A stretch of 64,000 nucleotides of DNA from Polytrichum commune (GCA_950295325.1 OX485808.1:32077180-32141179), one strand, 5' to 3'. Counted from the first letter of the stretch, positions 43,804-55,849 are shown. The notes: generated from the letters alone by a model not told the origin. Made by a program: numbers and translations.

Positions 43804-44456
43804 TTCACGTTTGGAAATTGGCACCTCTGATCATGGCAGTTCTTGAAAAGCCTCAAATAAATAAGCTCGACTGAACTTGTGTGTTGCAGATAGGAAATTT
43901 TGGAGCAAGAAAATTTTAGTCAGAACTGTAGATGAGCTTTGTCATGCGCTTTGCATATTACTGCACGCTCAGAATGAATGTAACCTAAAAATCCTGCAAA
44001 ATCATTGCAATTTTTGTTAGATTTTAGTTGATCAAGATCAGCCTTGTGGTTTAGCGATTTTATGTTGAGAGACAGATCTTGTGTTGTCAATGTCGTGTCA
44101 CATTTGTAGAGCATGAGCTTGGAGACTCAATGCATGAACCTACAGAACTTCAAAAAGTGATTATTATGTATGATAATACATCACTTCACCAAACTAGTTT
44201 TAGCATGGCCAAATTTTGTTGGTTAATTAGTCAACTATATGGACCTAACCAATATTAAGCCAATTCGACAAGAATCCTCCCCCTTCTCTCATGGTGATCT
44301 ATCATGCTTTTCTTTTTTTCTTCACCAATGTAAAACTCAAAGAAAAAAAGTAAAAAAAATGGGAAAGAGGATGAAGATATATAACGAGTGAAATAGGGTT
44401 GCCCTTCTTTTTTCATCAATAAAATATGTAATGGTCCCTCAAAATGGTCCATTCTC
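43804..44456. other. No gene or element recognised
   Basis: AT-rich with A-runs near 44,340-44,360. Nothing else to report. Confidence 0.4.
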
Positions 44457-44592
44457 AATTCACACTATGCTTGAGGGCCCGTGACTACACAAAATGGCTA
44501 TCCCAACAACACCCATGGTACAACCTTTGAATGAGAATCAAGGGCCCTCACCATTACATGGTCACGGCATTTGGCTCATGTGTGAAGTGGCC
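44457..44592 (-). mobile_element. Element F, internally deleted copy 4
   Basis: The complement of the right end, GGCCACTTCACACATGAGCC, is the F terminus; 'acactatgcttgagggcccg' at the left is an F internal word. Only about 136 bp remain. Confidence 0.6.
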
Positions 44593-44694
44593 ATTAGTGC
44601 CACAACAAGGTCCCCATGGAACGTGACAACTTTTTTTAGATATATAGTTGTTATCCAGTTACTTTTCTTAATCGAACATCTATATTGATTGGCG

Positions 44695-44995
44695 CGTGGT
44701 ACGGCGAGGATCAAAGATCAAACACCATAATAGAACACTTGTTTAAAACATATTGCACTAAGTCTTCAATTTCATTAAACTACGCCACACTTTAAAAAGT
44801 GAACACAATTGAGAGGACCTATGTATTCGGTTAAAAAATCTACAAACATGCACTTGTGATAACCATAACTAAAGCAAGGGAGGACTGATAGCAGCTGAAT
44901 AATGTTATGTAATGCAACACAAGTTCCACTATGCAAATCTAATTGGTAGAAGTTGGAGAACATGAAAAGCGAATGTCATAACACCACATACCTTA
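44695..44995 (-). mobile_element. MITE family A, copy 5
   Basis: Complement order: 'gaggatcaaagatcaaacac', 'cacaattgagaggacct', 'gataaccataactaaa', 'agttggagaacatgaaa', ending AACACCACATACC before TTA. The TAA/TTA next to the end fits a 3-bp Harbinger-like target, but this is not proved. Confidence 0.75.
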
Positions 44996-45404
44996 TTTAT
45001 AACTTGGTGCGTGCAGGCCAATACCATTAATTCTTGACGAATTCTGAAGGTCTCACAACAACAACCGGCCAGCATTAACCTGGGCATGTGTTTTAGGTAT
45101 ATCTGAATTCCAGTGCCTGCTTGGGATTCAAAAACTTGGAATAACACCAACACCGGCTGAGTTGATCGAGAAACATATCACAAAATTATAGAATTATCCA
45201 CGTACAGATCAGCACATCTGCACCCAGCAAATTTAATTTGCATTGTGAAACTGTAGAGGCTGCTAATTACTTAAGAAAGTCGAATACTTTTGTCTGGGCA
45301 CCCACTTCTCGTAGGCAGTGAAATGCCATACAAGTAGTGTGAGGCGATTAGCAATTCCAAATCATGTTCATAGCCATTTTGCCTCATGATTTTTGAGGCT
45401 CATA

Positions 45405-45615
45405 TGAATATCTTATTCATTGTCATAGTGAAGACTATCGTGCTCATTAAGTGGTCATATAGGTCGCCCCAATCATGTTGAATATTGAGCTTAGAACGAT
45501 CAACATACTTTGAGCACGTGACCCAATCTCGTATTAAACACGTGTGTTCTTGGTGTCTGTTAGATTCACACATAACCCACATACCACTCAAATAAAGGTG
45601 TCCAGATTATTACTA
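45405..45615 (+). mobile_element. MITE family A-related fragment, copy 6
   Basis: 'aagtggtcatataggtcgcc', 'attgagcttaga', 'tttgagcacgtgacccaatc' and 'acacataacccacataccac' match the 3' part of the longer A subfamily (complement at 56,090-56,220). Confidence 0.55.
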
Positions 45616-47708
45616 TGTTCGAGTTCGGCACATCTACCTTATAACTCGAAACAACAGCCAACACCACCTCGTCATAACCAAGAATTCAGCAAATTATGTC
45701 AAGTACTGGAAGCCCTTTCACTTTGGTAGCAGAGTGCTCGATTGAGCTTTCCGTGTGCAGCAGAAACCTACATTCTTCAGTCTTCCTTGACATAAGGTAG
45801 ACAGGTCTTAAATGCTCACTTTTTCATCATGCTCGCTTCCAGATACATCAACTCCAGTATGGCGTGAATGTGGAATCTTAAATTTGGGCTTACCCACAGA
45901 TGTGAATGCAGACTTCACGTTCAATCACAGAGAAATTTGGAGCCTGCCATGACTTGATATAAATTTCAGAAGATGATGACCAAGAAGCCAGAACTCGGTC
46001 ATCTTGGTTCCGCCAATCATGTTGACTATTGACGCTATAGATTGGTTATCAACCAATTTTGAGAGTGTAGTATAATTTATGCTAAACATACATATATTTT
46101 TGGGTGTCCGTTCTTTTATCTACACCTCATTAAACACCACTCAAATTTAGGTGTCCATTTAAAATAAGTAACTGAATCAGGCCTGCTTACCTTAGCTTCT
46201 TTTTACCTTCGAGTTGGAAGCTGAGCAAAGGTTGTGTTGTTTGTGACCGAAAGTGGTTGACTTATAATTGTTACAGTGTTAGCGTTGAGGTTAGGAAAGT
46301 TTTAAAGTGTTGGGTGAAGATCAGACTGACTCGAGGACTAATTGATTCTGGAGATTTTTTTTTTTGAAACAGTGCTCGACTTGGAGATAGGTAGGATTCA
46401 GGGAAACTACACTACATCTCAGTTCAGCCAATATTGTTCACCTTAAAACTCAAACATAAGATCGAACTTGCGAGACTTTGTGACTATCGTCATGCTGCTG
46501 CTTTAATCTTCACAGTCAAGTGTCGATATCTCTCTTTGGCTGGTGTTAAAGCCAGACAAACAATTCCGCAACTTGATTCTGGTTTGATCAATTTCCCCAA
46601 AGGTTTCTTAGAGTTGGAAGAAAACAGAGGTACACGTGTGTATGAAAAATGGATCAGATAATTTTCAATACAGAATATAACAAACAATGATTCCAGGAGC
46701 ATATGCCTTGGGTCTCAGTTAAACCACTATCATTCGTCTTGAAACACAAATGTGCAAGTTTACATTGCGACAAAAACTGTGTAATTTTGTTCTAACAACA
46801 TGTTGCTTTCTTTGTTGGTGAATTCGTGGACATTTTTCAGTCAATATTCTTAGGGGATTCTTAAATCAACCACACACTGGTTAGAACGACCACGTCAATG
46901 TGTAAGGTGTCAACTAGGCTCTGACTTGCCATCCAAGTTGGCCAAGTTTATTAATTCTAACACAAAATTGATACTTTGCTCCGCTTCATGTGTGCAATGA
47001 AAAAATCAAAATTTGACAAACCGTGTGACTGCGAAACACGTCTCTCTGGTCGTTCTAACAAACTACGTGCCTGATTTAACAATTCCCTATTCTTATCGGA
47101 GCGTTCATATCTCTCTATTGATCTATCGCTTTATAGCTCAAATGGAAGAATCTCCACTGCTACAAAACTTGTAGTGAAATTCTGGTTAATAATCATGTGT
47201 TGCTTCCTTCACGCTCAATTTGTGGACATCTCTCTATGGCTCATCATCAAAATTCATGTTCCAATTCTTTTGTAAAGCATGCCTTGCAATCACGGATACT
47301 TGCGAGTAGATAAATCTCCAGGAAACTAATCGCATACCAAATACATGTTAAAAAAGGGTGGCTTAAACCCAAGCCGGCCTTACGCCGGATCCCATGGGAG
47401 ATCCGATCCAAGTCATCCTTTCTTTCCTGTTTTTTTCCCCAGATACAGATCAAGGCTTCTTTGATCCAACTAATAAGTATTGTTGCATGTTCCTTAGCGT
47501 TTTCTTGCATGTAATGCTTCTTCACTCAAAGAGACCATGCTCGTTGATAACTCGATTCGTGTCGATATACATGTGCAGGGAATTACTAAGTACATCTGGT
47601 TCTTGCTGAATTTCCATTTCTCACTGGTGGCGACACCTTGATGAACTTTGCGCGCATATTCTTCTTGGACCTCACAGGAAAGAGAATTAGACGACCTTTA
47701 GGAAAGAG

Positions 47709-47875
47709 TGACTTTTTTTCCTCAACTATGAATGCGAATCGTACTTGAAGCAATTGTCGACATTACCCCAACGCACAATTTTTGATGCTTACTGGACCTC
47801 AAATCATAGACTTCCCAATGAAATTGGCGAGTGATCGACTATCCCAATCCGTAGAGATCACGGACGCTGCTGCAC
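47709..47875 (+). mobile_element. LINE reverse-transcriptase tail, fragment 1
   Basis: Translation gives FLNYECESYLKQ..., STLPQR and AYWTSNHRLP, collinear with fragment 2 at 49.28 kb (FLKYECELYLKQ, STPPQH, AYRTSNNILA). This is the stretch just upstream of the zinc-binding motif in LINE reverse transcriptases. The frame is broken soon after, and the zinc motif itself is lost. Confidence 0.6.
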
Positions 47876-49276
47876 TTCGTTACTCAGTGGAATTAGCTTT
47901 TTGGACACCGTCTTGACATGCTTTTATTCCTGTAGTAAGCCTTATGCTACCTGGAATCTACAATTTTTTGTTTCATTTCATTGCAACATTTCAGGTGTAA
48001 AACCAGAGCTCCGGATAATTTTCCAGAACATTAGTCGCACACCAGATCATGCTTAAGCATGAATGCATTCACTCGAAATTTTTTAAGGCCTTAGAAACGT
48101 CCTCCATGTGATTCTCCTTCATTCCAAGATTTCAATGCTCTCAATTCATGTCTAAAGTTGTGTACGAAAGTCTGTCTGATTCTAGCAAAATTTCTACTTC
48201 TCACAAGTAACGACACCTTGCCTACTCATTCTTCACCCGATGAATTGAGCACGGGGGTCATTCCTTGTAGAGGTATACTCACGGGGTATATTCCCCGGGC
48301 TGTGTATATAACGTGCATATCCATGGGATATTCTGCATGATTGATGATAATTTTTTGGAAATATATGTAATCTATACTCAACATGAAATTCCAATACCCT
48401 AGAATTTTCCATAACTTTTATAAAGCTTACTTTGAAACATTAAATAGGACCCTATCTTTTATCGCACTGCGTCTCTAATGGAATGTTGGCTACTCCCCTT
48501 GGAACTGAGCTTTTGCGCCTTGTGGTGGGAACATATTCAGGTGTAAAAACACATAACAATCATAACGTTTCTTCGATTAAACTCATAAGTGAATCACGAA
48601 GGAAAACTGGTTCTTGGAGAAGTAAATTCGTCCACATTTTTTTCTTCCATTTTATTCTTCTTCACTCTTAAAATCTCAATTCGTGTCTGAAATTCGTTTC
48701 ACAGGAACTTACATGTGGATCTTGCTAACTTTCGATTCCTCACAAGCACCGACGCTTTGCCTACTTATTTTTTACCTAACGAACCGGCCTCTTACGAATC
48801 GCAACATTTTTTAAGTGCAAAAACGATAGCAAGGTCAGGAACTAACTTCCACAGACTTGTAGCTGGATGCTCTGTTTGACAAAGTCTTCCAACATCACGT
48901 ATCAGCGAGTTTTAGTTGCCTGAAAATTGCAAGCGATTTGCAAGAATATATAAGAAGTTGGCGGACATGACATATATCTAAGTTATGCCAGAATACAAGA
49001 AAAATTCATGTAGAAGTGGAAAACACACCACAAATAATACGGTTCCGAAACTGTTTATAAGACATTCGTGGTTGAATACGGTCGCCATTGGGCTTACAGC
49101 GAAAGACAAGGAAAACCAAAAAAAAAACTGCTCCAAATGGGAAAAACTTAACCTCGTTCACAAGCGAAGCTGCAAGTTGGCCACCAAGCTCACTTCGGCA
49201 TGAGACAGAGACTAGAAAATCCCAGTTTCTTATACGGGTGGGCTCCTCGTTGGGTCTTGGAGTATGTGCATAAGAT

Positions 49277-49640
49277 TTTCTCAAGTATGAATGTGAATTG
49301 TACTTGAAGCAATCATCGACACCACCACAACACAAGATCGTTGTTGCTTACCGCACCTCGAATAATATACTTGCCATTGAAACTGGACGGTGGTTGAGTG
49401 TCCCTATCTCTAGAGATAATATATTATGTCACTTTTGCTCTTATAATGCAATTGAAATTGAATCACATTTTGTCTTGGAGTGTCTCCTATATAACTCCAT
49501 TAGAGATAAGTTTTCATCACTGTTTGAGAATTTAGTATTGGAGCCTCAAGTCTTTCTTTCAATTGGACCAGCAAGTTGAGATTGGCCTCTATCGCACGGA
49601 GGCTACCGTGCTCCACCACCGTGCGCATTGCAATATTTTC
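49277..49640 (+). mobile_element. LINE reverse-transcriptase C-terminal zinc-binding tail, fragment 2
   Basis: The translated frame contains AYRTSN, IETGRW, then CHFC, nine residues, and HFVLEC, a C-x2-C-x9-H-x4-C pattern, followed by LLYNSIRDKF. These are the hallmarks of the zinc-binding region (zf-RVT type) at the end of non-LTR retrotransposon polymerases. The tail continues in the next frame as QLDQQVEIGLY and TEATVLHH, so there is a frameshift at about 49,555. No polymerase or endonuclease domain remains upstream. Such an element could once have supplied the machinery for the SINEs, but nothing here links them. Confidence 0.7.
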
Positions 49641-49834
49641 AGGCTGAAATTAACTATAGCAAGGAAGGGGAACTTCGTGCAAGACGGTCTGCTTTTTTAT
49701 ATCTTCGAATATCATGTATCAGCAAGTCCTATTCAACTTCAAAATTGCATCACTCAAGAATATGCAAAACAATCAATGGACATGATGACATATCTATGCC
49801 AGGATACAAGTGAATCATGTTATAGTAGTAGTAG

Positions 49835-49851
49835 TAGTAGTAGTGCAAAAA
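49835..49851. repeat. Short TAG/AGT trinucleotide run
   Basis: Encodes the serine run of the 135-codon frame at 49,563-49,970, which overlaps the LINE tail and then becomes unrecognisable. Confidence 0.7.
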
Positions 49852-50992
49852 TGTCACACAAAGGCAATGGTTCTGGAAATTGGAAGCTGCTTGTTGTCAC
49901 ACGTATTCACAGAACGATCGTTCTTCATGACTATGAGAACAGGCGGACTGTGGTAAAGCATGTTAACTGAGGATCAAGGACCGAATTTTATTCTTAAAAA
50001 AAAAATTTAGAAGATTGCTCGGCTCGGAGGTCGATATGAGGCTCCAGGATAATCTGAGTTATATCTCAGTTCCACCAATATTGTTCGCTCTAAAATTCAA
50101 ATGTAAGAGTCTTCACCGCTGCGGATCGAACTTGTGTGATTTTGTTACAATAGACTTAGATTTTTTCAAATACTCAGTTTTTCAATGGTAGGGAGTCTCG
50201 CCCCAATTCGGACATTTTATCATGTTGAAGGAGTTCAAGTGGTGTCGAAACTTCAAATATTGTTTGACTTTGGCCAAATAGTCGACCATATAAAATTGAA
50301 TGTGATGGTAAACTTTTGAAGCCACCTAAAATGATGTTGATCTCAAAATTCTGACAAGGAAGTCGCATCGTTCTTTGTTCATAAATGTGTTGGGCACCGA
50401 TCAGGTGAAGGAACGTGGTGCAAAACTTGCATGAAAACTTGAGCTTGTAGGGTTTAGGGACTGAGGTTTAATTCTGAAACTGAAATTTGACCACTGCCGA
50501 CACAGTATATGCACTCTTATGCAGGTATGCTTCGTTGCGGAATTGATTGCCAAGATGAACCCACTGCAAGCTCACAAGGAGATCTCTCAACCAGAAAGAA
50601 TGCAAATTGGGCAAATCTCAAACTACTTCAGTTTATATCCCACAATTCAATGATCACTTGAGCTCAAGAAACGCTTCATGAAGAGACTTTGGTTCAAGAA
50701 ATTGTCTCTGCTGTATGAATGGCGGCATTTCTCCCCTTCGAACAGTTGTATGCAAAGAGGAGCGCCATCCTTGGAAAGAGTGCAATAACAGGAATTTATT
50801 GATTCCATTTGTGGCTGAAAATTACGCAAAAAAATCACCCTTTCAATTGTCGTTCAAATTTACAGAACTGATTCGAAGCAGGGGCTGGCCACCATCTACA
50901 CGCCCTAGGTTTTTGATCGAGTCTAAGAAGCTCTATGGATTTGTTCCCCAGAATTTATACGATCTTTAGTAATGTTTGTAATACAAAACAGT

Positions 50993-51200
50993 ATCCGGGG
51001 AGAGTTTTGGGCATCATGGGTCAAGATCCTAAGCAGTGTTTCCAAGTCCAACCGGTTACATGTTGACATTCTTCGGTTTTTCTTTAGTAATTTGAGGTAT
51101 ATTCTATTTATTCCTCTAAAATGATGGGTAATTTTCCTGAAGTCTTGATGAACTTCAACCGGTTATTTCTCAAACTCAACCAGTTCATCTGTAACTACCA
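50993..51200 (+). mobile_element. Element J, right arm only (AT-rich)
   Basis: 'gagttttgggcatcatgggt', 'caagatcctaag', 'gtgtttccaagtcc', 'cttcggtttttctt', 'gaacttcaaccggttattt', 'ctcaaactcaaccagttcat' and 'ctgtaactacc'. The terminal CATTG-type end and the left arm are missing. Confidence 0.75.
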
Positions 51201-51820
51201 GCAGCCACAATTGGCTTGGACGAACCTTGATTCTCTTTAAAAAAAAAATCTGCAACCCTACAGCACAAAAAAGGTCAGGAAAGTATGCCACTGGGAAAAG
51301 AATCATCCGAGTTTCATCGAGTTGACCCGAAGTTGACCAGAATATGAATCAATCTCCTCATTACTATTTCGGACAGGAGAGTGATTGCAAATACAAAGAA
51401 TGTTGACGCGGTGTCATTATCGTCACAATTGCATAAGTTTCAAGCTTTGAATGATATGTTTTGGCCCTGATGGCAAGTCACCAATGCTTTGAGTATTTCT
51501 GACTCATCTGGTGATCAGGTAAGCTGAGAATCAAGAAAATTGTATCAGTGCAGAAAATTGCACTCGCACTCGATTCGGAAACTATTCAAGTACGCATCTG
51601 CACAAGAAACATCGAGAACTGGAGAGATAAAACTAATAACTTGAGTTTTATAGAAAGCACGTCAATTAAATCACACAAACTGGAAACCTTGTTATGAATG
51701 GGTCGACATGCACACATGATGTGTGAAGGGCATATCTGATTTGACCTGATTTCCTCCAACACATCACATGCGAGAGTCCTCCAGTTGCCAAAATTTGTGC
51801 AATGCAAAACACCACTTGTT
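51201..51820. other. No gene recognised
   Basis: Unassigned. The 73-codon minus frame at 51,586-51,807 has no known motif. Confidence 0.35.
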
Positions 51821-51821
51821 C

Positions 51822-52172
51822 TAAGGTATGGGTGTTATTCAGTTCGTTTTCTTGGTCTCCATCTTCTGTTGATCAAATTTGCGTTCTCAGATGATTGTTG
51901 CATAAGTAAATATAAAATGAAATGTCATCAAAAATCGGATTGAAAATCGGACCTTCATTGACTTGATTATGGTTAGCAGAAGTGCACACTTGTTGATTCT
52001 TTAACTGAATACATAGGTCCTCTCAATTGTGCTCACTGTTGAGTGTGGAGTTGTTAATAAACTTTGAAAGCATAGTCCAACCACTTTTATGATGTTTGAT
52101 CTTTGATCCTCACCTAACCACACACCAATCAAATATATAGATGTTCGATTAAGAAAAGTTCACCGAATAACA
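51822..52172 (+). mobile_element. MITE family A, copy 7
   Basis: TAA then GGTATGGGTGTTATTCAG at the left; complement of the right end ATGGATGTTATTCGGTG. Full A order inside, including 'atgtcatcaaaaatcgga', 'gaatacataggtcctctcaa', 'gctcactgttgagtgtggag' and 'cacacaccaatcaaa'. One of the clearest copies for seeing the terminal inverted repeats. Confidence 0.85.
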
Positions 52173-52189
52173 TCCATATATTTTCATCT

Positions 52190-52390
52190 AAATCCACCAC
52201 ATAGTGGACTAGATAACCAACGAGAGAAGAATGAACGACGAACCACAAGATCGGTTAGTCGTCCACCTACTCAAGTTGGCTATCAATCGTAACCAATGAG
52301 CTCATGGATAGAATCTGAGAATTATGAATGATATTGTGCCTTCATGGATGAACTTAAAAACATAAGTTCTGATAACTCTTATGCTCTTAA
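52190..52390 (-). repeat. Repeat W, copy 3 (minus, no microsatellite)
   Basis: The complement of 43,060-43,215: 'ctagataaccaacgagagaa', 'actcaagttggctatcaatc', 'aattatgaatgatattgtg' and 'atggatgaacttaa'. It ends before the position of the TC tract in the other two copies. Confidence 0.7.
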
Positions 52391-52417
52391 ATGAGCAATC
52401 AGTTATGAGATGTTGGC

Positions 52418-52602
52418 AGTCAACCAACATCCAAATTCAATAGTTGACAAACATCATTCTTGTGGGGAAGAGATTTAGTCCAAAAACATGCAACCAACTG
52501 GTTTGTACAAGCAAATTTGTCTGTAAACTTAGTTATCTTGATACAAAAATCATTGATTGTATCAATGGCCCCAACCATCAAATCATCGAAACCAGGATAC
52601 TG
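52418..52602 (-). other. Duplicated open stretch, copy 1
   Basis: The minus strand is open for about 60 codons and begins MVGAIDTIND. A diverged direct copy at 52,915-53,065 encodes MVGPTDTMNE at the same place before its frame is lost. The match at residue level suggests that both come from a coding sequence. I do not recognise the family. Confidence 0.35.
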
Positions 52603-52727
52603 TAGAGGGCTCTCTATTTCACCTTTTCCCACGTGGGATACAAGTGAGTCTTAGCAAATGTGAGCACGACACGTGGCAAAATTTGAGGGGAAAATAATTG
52701 ATTTGTGTCGGAATAGAGAGCCCTCTA
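52603..52727. mobile_element. MITE family M, copy 1 (121 bp, TA duplication)
   Basis: The terminal repeats GAGGGCTCTCTATTTC and GAGGGCTCTCTATTCC (complement) lie between TA at 52,603-52,604 and 52,726-52,727. Size, TIR and TA point to a Stowaway-type (Tc1/mariner) MITE. The interior contains ACGTGG-type words. Confidence 0.88.
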
Positions 52728-52914
52728 CGATAATCTAAACCCACACCCTAACTCAAATTCCTTGAAAAAGAAAGCAAATCAGATTGGAACTAAAGCTCAA
52801 CTTGTAGTCGATTTTCTTCATCAAATCACGCACCTCAAGTCTACCATTTGTCAAACTGCTTGCAATGCGAGCATGGCTTCTTGGAATCCAAAGCAAAATT
52901 AATTAGTCAACATT

Positions 52915-53075
52915 AAAATTCAATGTTGATCGATTTTCTTGTGGACAAGAGATGTGCCCGAAAACATGCAATTAGGTTCGTACATGTGAGATAATATTGT
53001 CTATAAATTTATTTCCCATGGGACTAATTTCATTCATAGTATCAGTGGGCCCGACCATTGTCTTGCAACATAACA
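52915..53075 (-). other. Duplicated open stretch, copy 2 (degraded)
   Basis: Matches 52,430-52,600 in order ('cttgtgg..aagaga', 'aaaacatgcaa', 'tgtctataaa', 'atagtatcagtgggcccgac'). Its frame is closed after about 28 residues. Confidence 0.35.
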
Positions 53076-53099
53076 TCAAAAGGAAGGTGATAAAGAATG

Positions 53100-53610
53100 T
53101 GCTAAGAAACTAGTATAGTTGAGATAATTGTGAGGGCATGTGTGGTCAATTAAAGAGAAAGAGAAGCTTCACTTTGACCTCTTATAACTTTTGCATCTCT
53201 ACTTGAAATGAAATTCTTTCCTCTTGCAGTTGCTAACTAGATGAGACAATTCTTGAATTGATCCAACAAATAGAATTTTCGATGAAGTTGGAAGTCCTCA
53301 TAATAGGAGCCCACGCACCTTCCATTTCACTACAGTTTAATGGCATGTATAACATTGTCACAACTAAAATATGCACGGCCATGTTCAGGGCATTTCTAAC
53401 TCCATTCATAACTTTGGCCATCAAATCATACCAGGAATTGTCTCACTTGGTGCACAATTACATGTTATGAAGACTATCCTTTCAAGTTTTAAAGTCAAAG
53501 TTGAAATGCAAAAATTATCAGAGGTCAAAAGTGAACATTCTCTACCTCTTCAAGTGAACACATAGGCCCTCCCATCTATATCAATTATTGAACCTTGATC
53601 AATTACACGG
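53100..53610. mobile_element. Foldback family I, single copy
   Basis: The left arm 'cttcactttgacctcttata' with 'acttttgcatctc' is inverted at 53,490-53,545 ('gaaatgcaaaaattatcaga' and 'ggtcaaaagtgaa'). The right end 'aggccctccca' is the family I flank. The 300-base interior is non-coding. Confidence 0.65.
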
Positions 53611-54722
53611 GGAGGTCACTGGCGAAAATCATAGAAATAACGTGCAATAAAAAATAGGGTCTAATATATTCATTGTAGGTAAATTTTGCAAAAACGTACA
53701 TATAATATAGGGGGTTTTTAAATAATGAAACTTGTTTACATATAAAATACCATCACATATAATGGCCTCTTTTATCTAGTCAGTACATGTAAAATAACAT
53801 GGAAACAATTACTAGGGGTAGCAGGTCTAGGGTAGGGTCTGTGTTAGTGGATGAAAAAAAGCATTTTTTTGTTGAAAATGCTTGGATGGATGACTTCGCA
53901 CACTGGCTTGCTTGAACGTTACTCAACCAATGGTTCTAATGTGGAGTTAATGGTCTCTACCCACGTGCCGGGAGGGAAAATTTCGGCGCTTTGTTTGACT
54001 TTATTTCACAGTCACAAACCTTAGGTTTATTGTTGTGATTTAGTTCATGTGAGTTTAGCATTGTGGTTGAACTTCACAATTCATCGTTGTAAGAAGAGAA
54101 ATGTCCTTCATGAAGAAGAAAAATGTCGCTTATAGAACCAAGGAAAAATGGGGTGTATGAAATAAAATGCGGTTTAAGAAGAAAAAAAATGGACAACAGT
54201 TGGGCTCCAAGAAAAACAAATTGGGGTAAAGTCAAAAAAATTGGTTACTTGGGGTATAAGAAAAAGAATGCAGTATAAATAAAATAAGGTATTTTTAAAT
54301 GATTCCCCCAAATTTTATAATTACTAATAGGGTGTATTAAAATACAAGCATTTACCTTTATTTTGAAAAATACCATACCTTATAATCTTTCTTGCAAGGT
54401 AAATAGCCCCCTGATAAATAGGTCCTGAGTGCACGTGTATGCATTAATTAAAGAGGGAGTGACCTCCCTGTGATCAGTTAACTCAATGTCTTGAGCATAT
54501 AATGCAATCTAATTGTAATACATGTCTTTTTGTTGTCTATTCGTAACAACAACCCTTCACATATAGCAATCAAATTAGAGGTGTTCAATGAAGCAAAGTG
54601 GCCACATAAAGCCCACATAACTACCATGTGGAAATCTTGTGCACATTAAGTTGCCACATGAGTTTATAAGACTCACTCATAAAGAAAACACATAAATGAG
54701 ACTCACAATGATTGAATTATTC
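53611..54722. other. No gene recognised; AT-rich with possible remnant element
   Basis: 'gtaggtaaattttgcaa' (53,687) and the complement of 'cttgcaaggtaaatag' (54,391) are a weak inverted pair, about 0.7 kb apart. GAAGAAAAATG-type words cluster at 54,110-54,190. No coding region. Confidence 0.35.
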
Positions 54723-55088
54723 CCTACATGCTCGGGGGGGGGGGGGGGGCAGTGTGTTAAAAAGTTAAGGATATAGGTGCGAACAACCACTATTTTATAG
54801 GGGGGTATTACTTTCAATTCTCTTCTTTTTTTCACATGCTATCATTATGTAAATTTCTACTTTGGGTTAATAGAAAAATGGCTTGCATTACTTATAATTC
54901 CAAATTACCTATTATTCCATACCCTATACTACTTTAAAGATGTCCAATGCCATTTTTGATACCCTATATTACTCTTAAGTCCATTTATAATTTTTAGCCC
55001 CCATGTTTTTAAAATACCCTATCATTTGTTCGCACGTATATTGCTACTCCAACCAATGACTACCCCCCCCCCCCCCCGAGCCTACATG
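54723..55088 (-). mobile_element. Element K2: hAT-type MITE with G-run termini (350 bp)
   Basis: The body, 54,731-55,080, lies between perfect 8-bp repeats CCTACATG (54,723-54,730 and 55,081-55,088). It starts CTCGGGGGG and ends CCCCCCGAG. It is an inverted copy of K1, nearly identical outside the homopolymers. Different target sequences show that the two copies inserted separately. Confidence 0.92.
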
Positions 55089-55844
55089 GCTACATTTTCT
55101 TAAAAGCTCGAAAGTTTCCCTAGAGGCATTCTAGTGGTTTTGGTAACGATTATCCTATAGACAAACTTCCGAAGTATAATACATGGATTTGTACAATGCA
55201 GATTATAAACTTTATTTTTCAATTATTTGTTTTCAATTAACTAAATAAATCATAAAGCATCATCAGCACAAAAGGAAATTGAATTTACAAAAAATTATAA
55301 TGACAAGTCACTTCTTAATATTGATTAAAAATTATAGCTCATATAGACTACACTAAAATGCCCAATTGGCAAAGATGACCATTGACTACAATGTTCTATT
55401 TAAAAAATGTAAATTTTTCCCAACACATTTTTGTTAGTTTAAAAAATCATATTTCACACCATTTTTATTAATATGCACTCCTTTTCAATAAATGAATGGC
55501 ACATATGAGATGTCTTTCTCTTGTCAACTTCAATTGAAGAGTTCAACATTCTCAAGTAATTGGCTCTCAAGTAATTCTCAAGTAATCTCACCCATAGTCA
55601 AGTATTATACATAATGACTATAATGGTACTCATAAGTTCATTATGAGACCATGGGAGATACCTTTTGCCTACTTGAGGATGTTTGAAACAGCTCCCATAA
55701 TAGTTACTATAATTAGTAGGGTATCGTCGGTTCTAGATATAATGAGTGAATCGATCATAAGTACTTATAATTGGGTATTAAATTTTATTATTAAAAAATA
55801 GAGCATTAGACCTAAACCTCAAAATCTCATGAACACATGCTATT
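55089..55844. other. No gene; short 'tctcaagtaat' repeats
   Basis: Three near-copies of TCTCAAGTAAT at about 55,551-55,590. The rest is AT-rich and unassigned. Confidence 0.45.
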
Positions 55845-55849
55845 GTCGA

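Larger units (their letters stand above)
45616..50980. repeat. Diverged block of direct repeats
   Basis: Several words recur in the same orientation with heavy divergence. 'caatattgttc.c..taaaa.tcaaa' is at about 46,428 and 50,078. 'tctcac...cgacacctt' is at about 47,621, 48,200 and 48,740 (spacings near 580 and 540). 'cgtatcagc.agt' followed by 'gacatgac.tatct' is at about 48,899 and 49,716. A LINE tail occurs at 47.7 and 49.3 kb. The block looks like an old, duplicated retrotransposon-rich region. No complete gene was found. Confidence 0.5.

Noticed and set aside
49563-49970. 135-codon plus frame as a gene
   Set aside because: Its first 20-odd residues are the continuation of the LINE tail in another frame; the rest includes a trinucleotide run and matches a diverged direct repeat.
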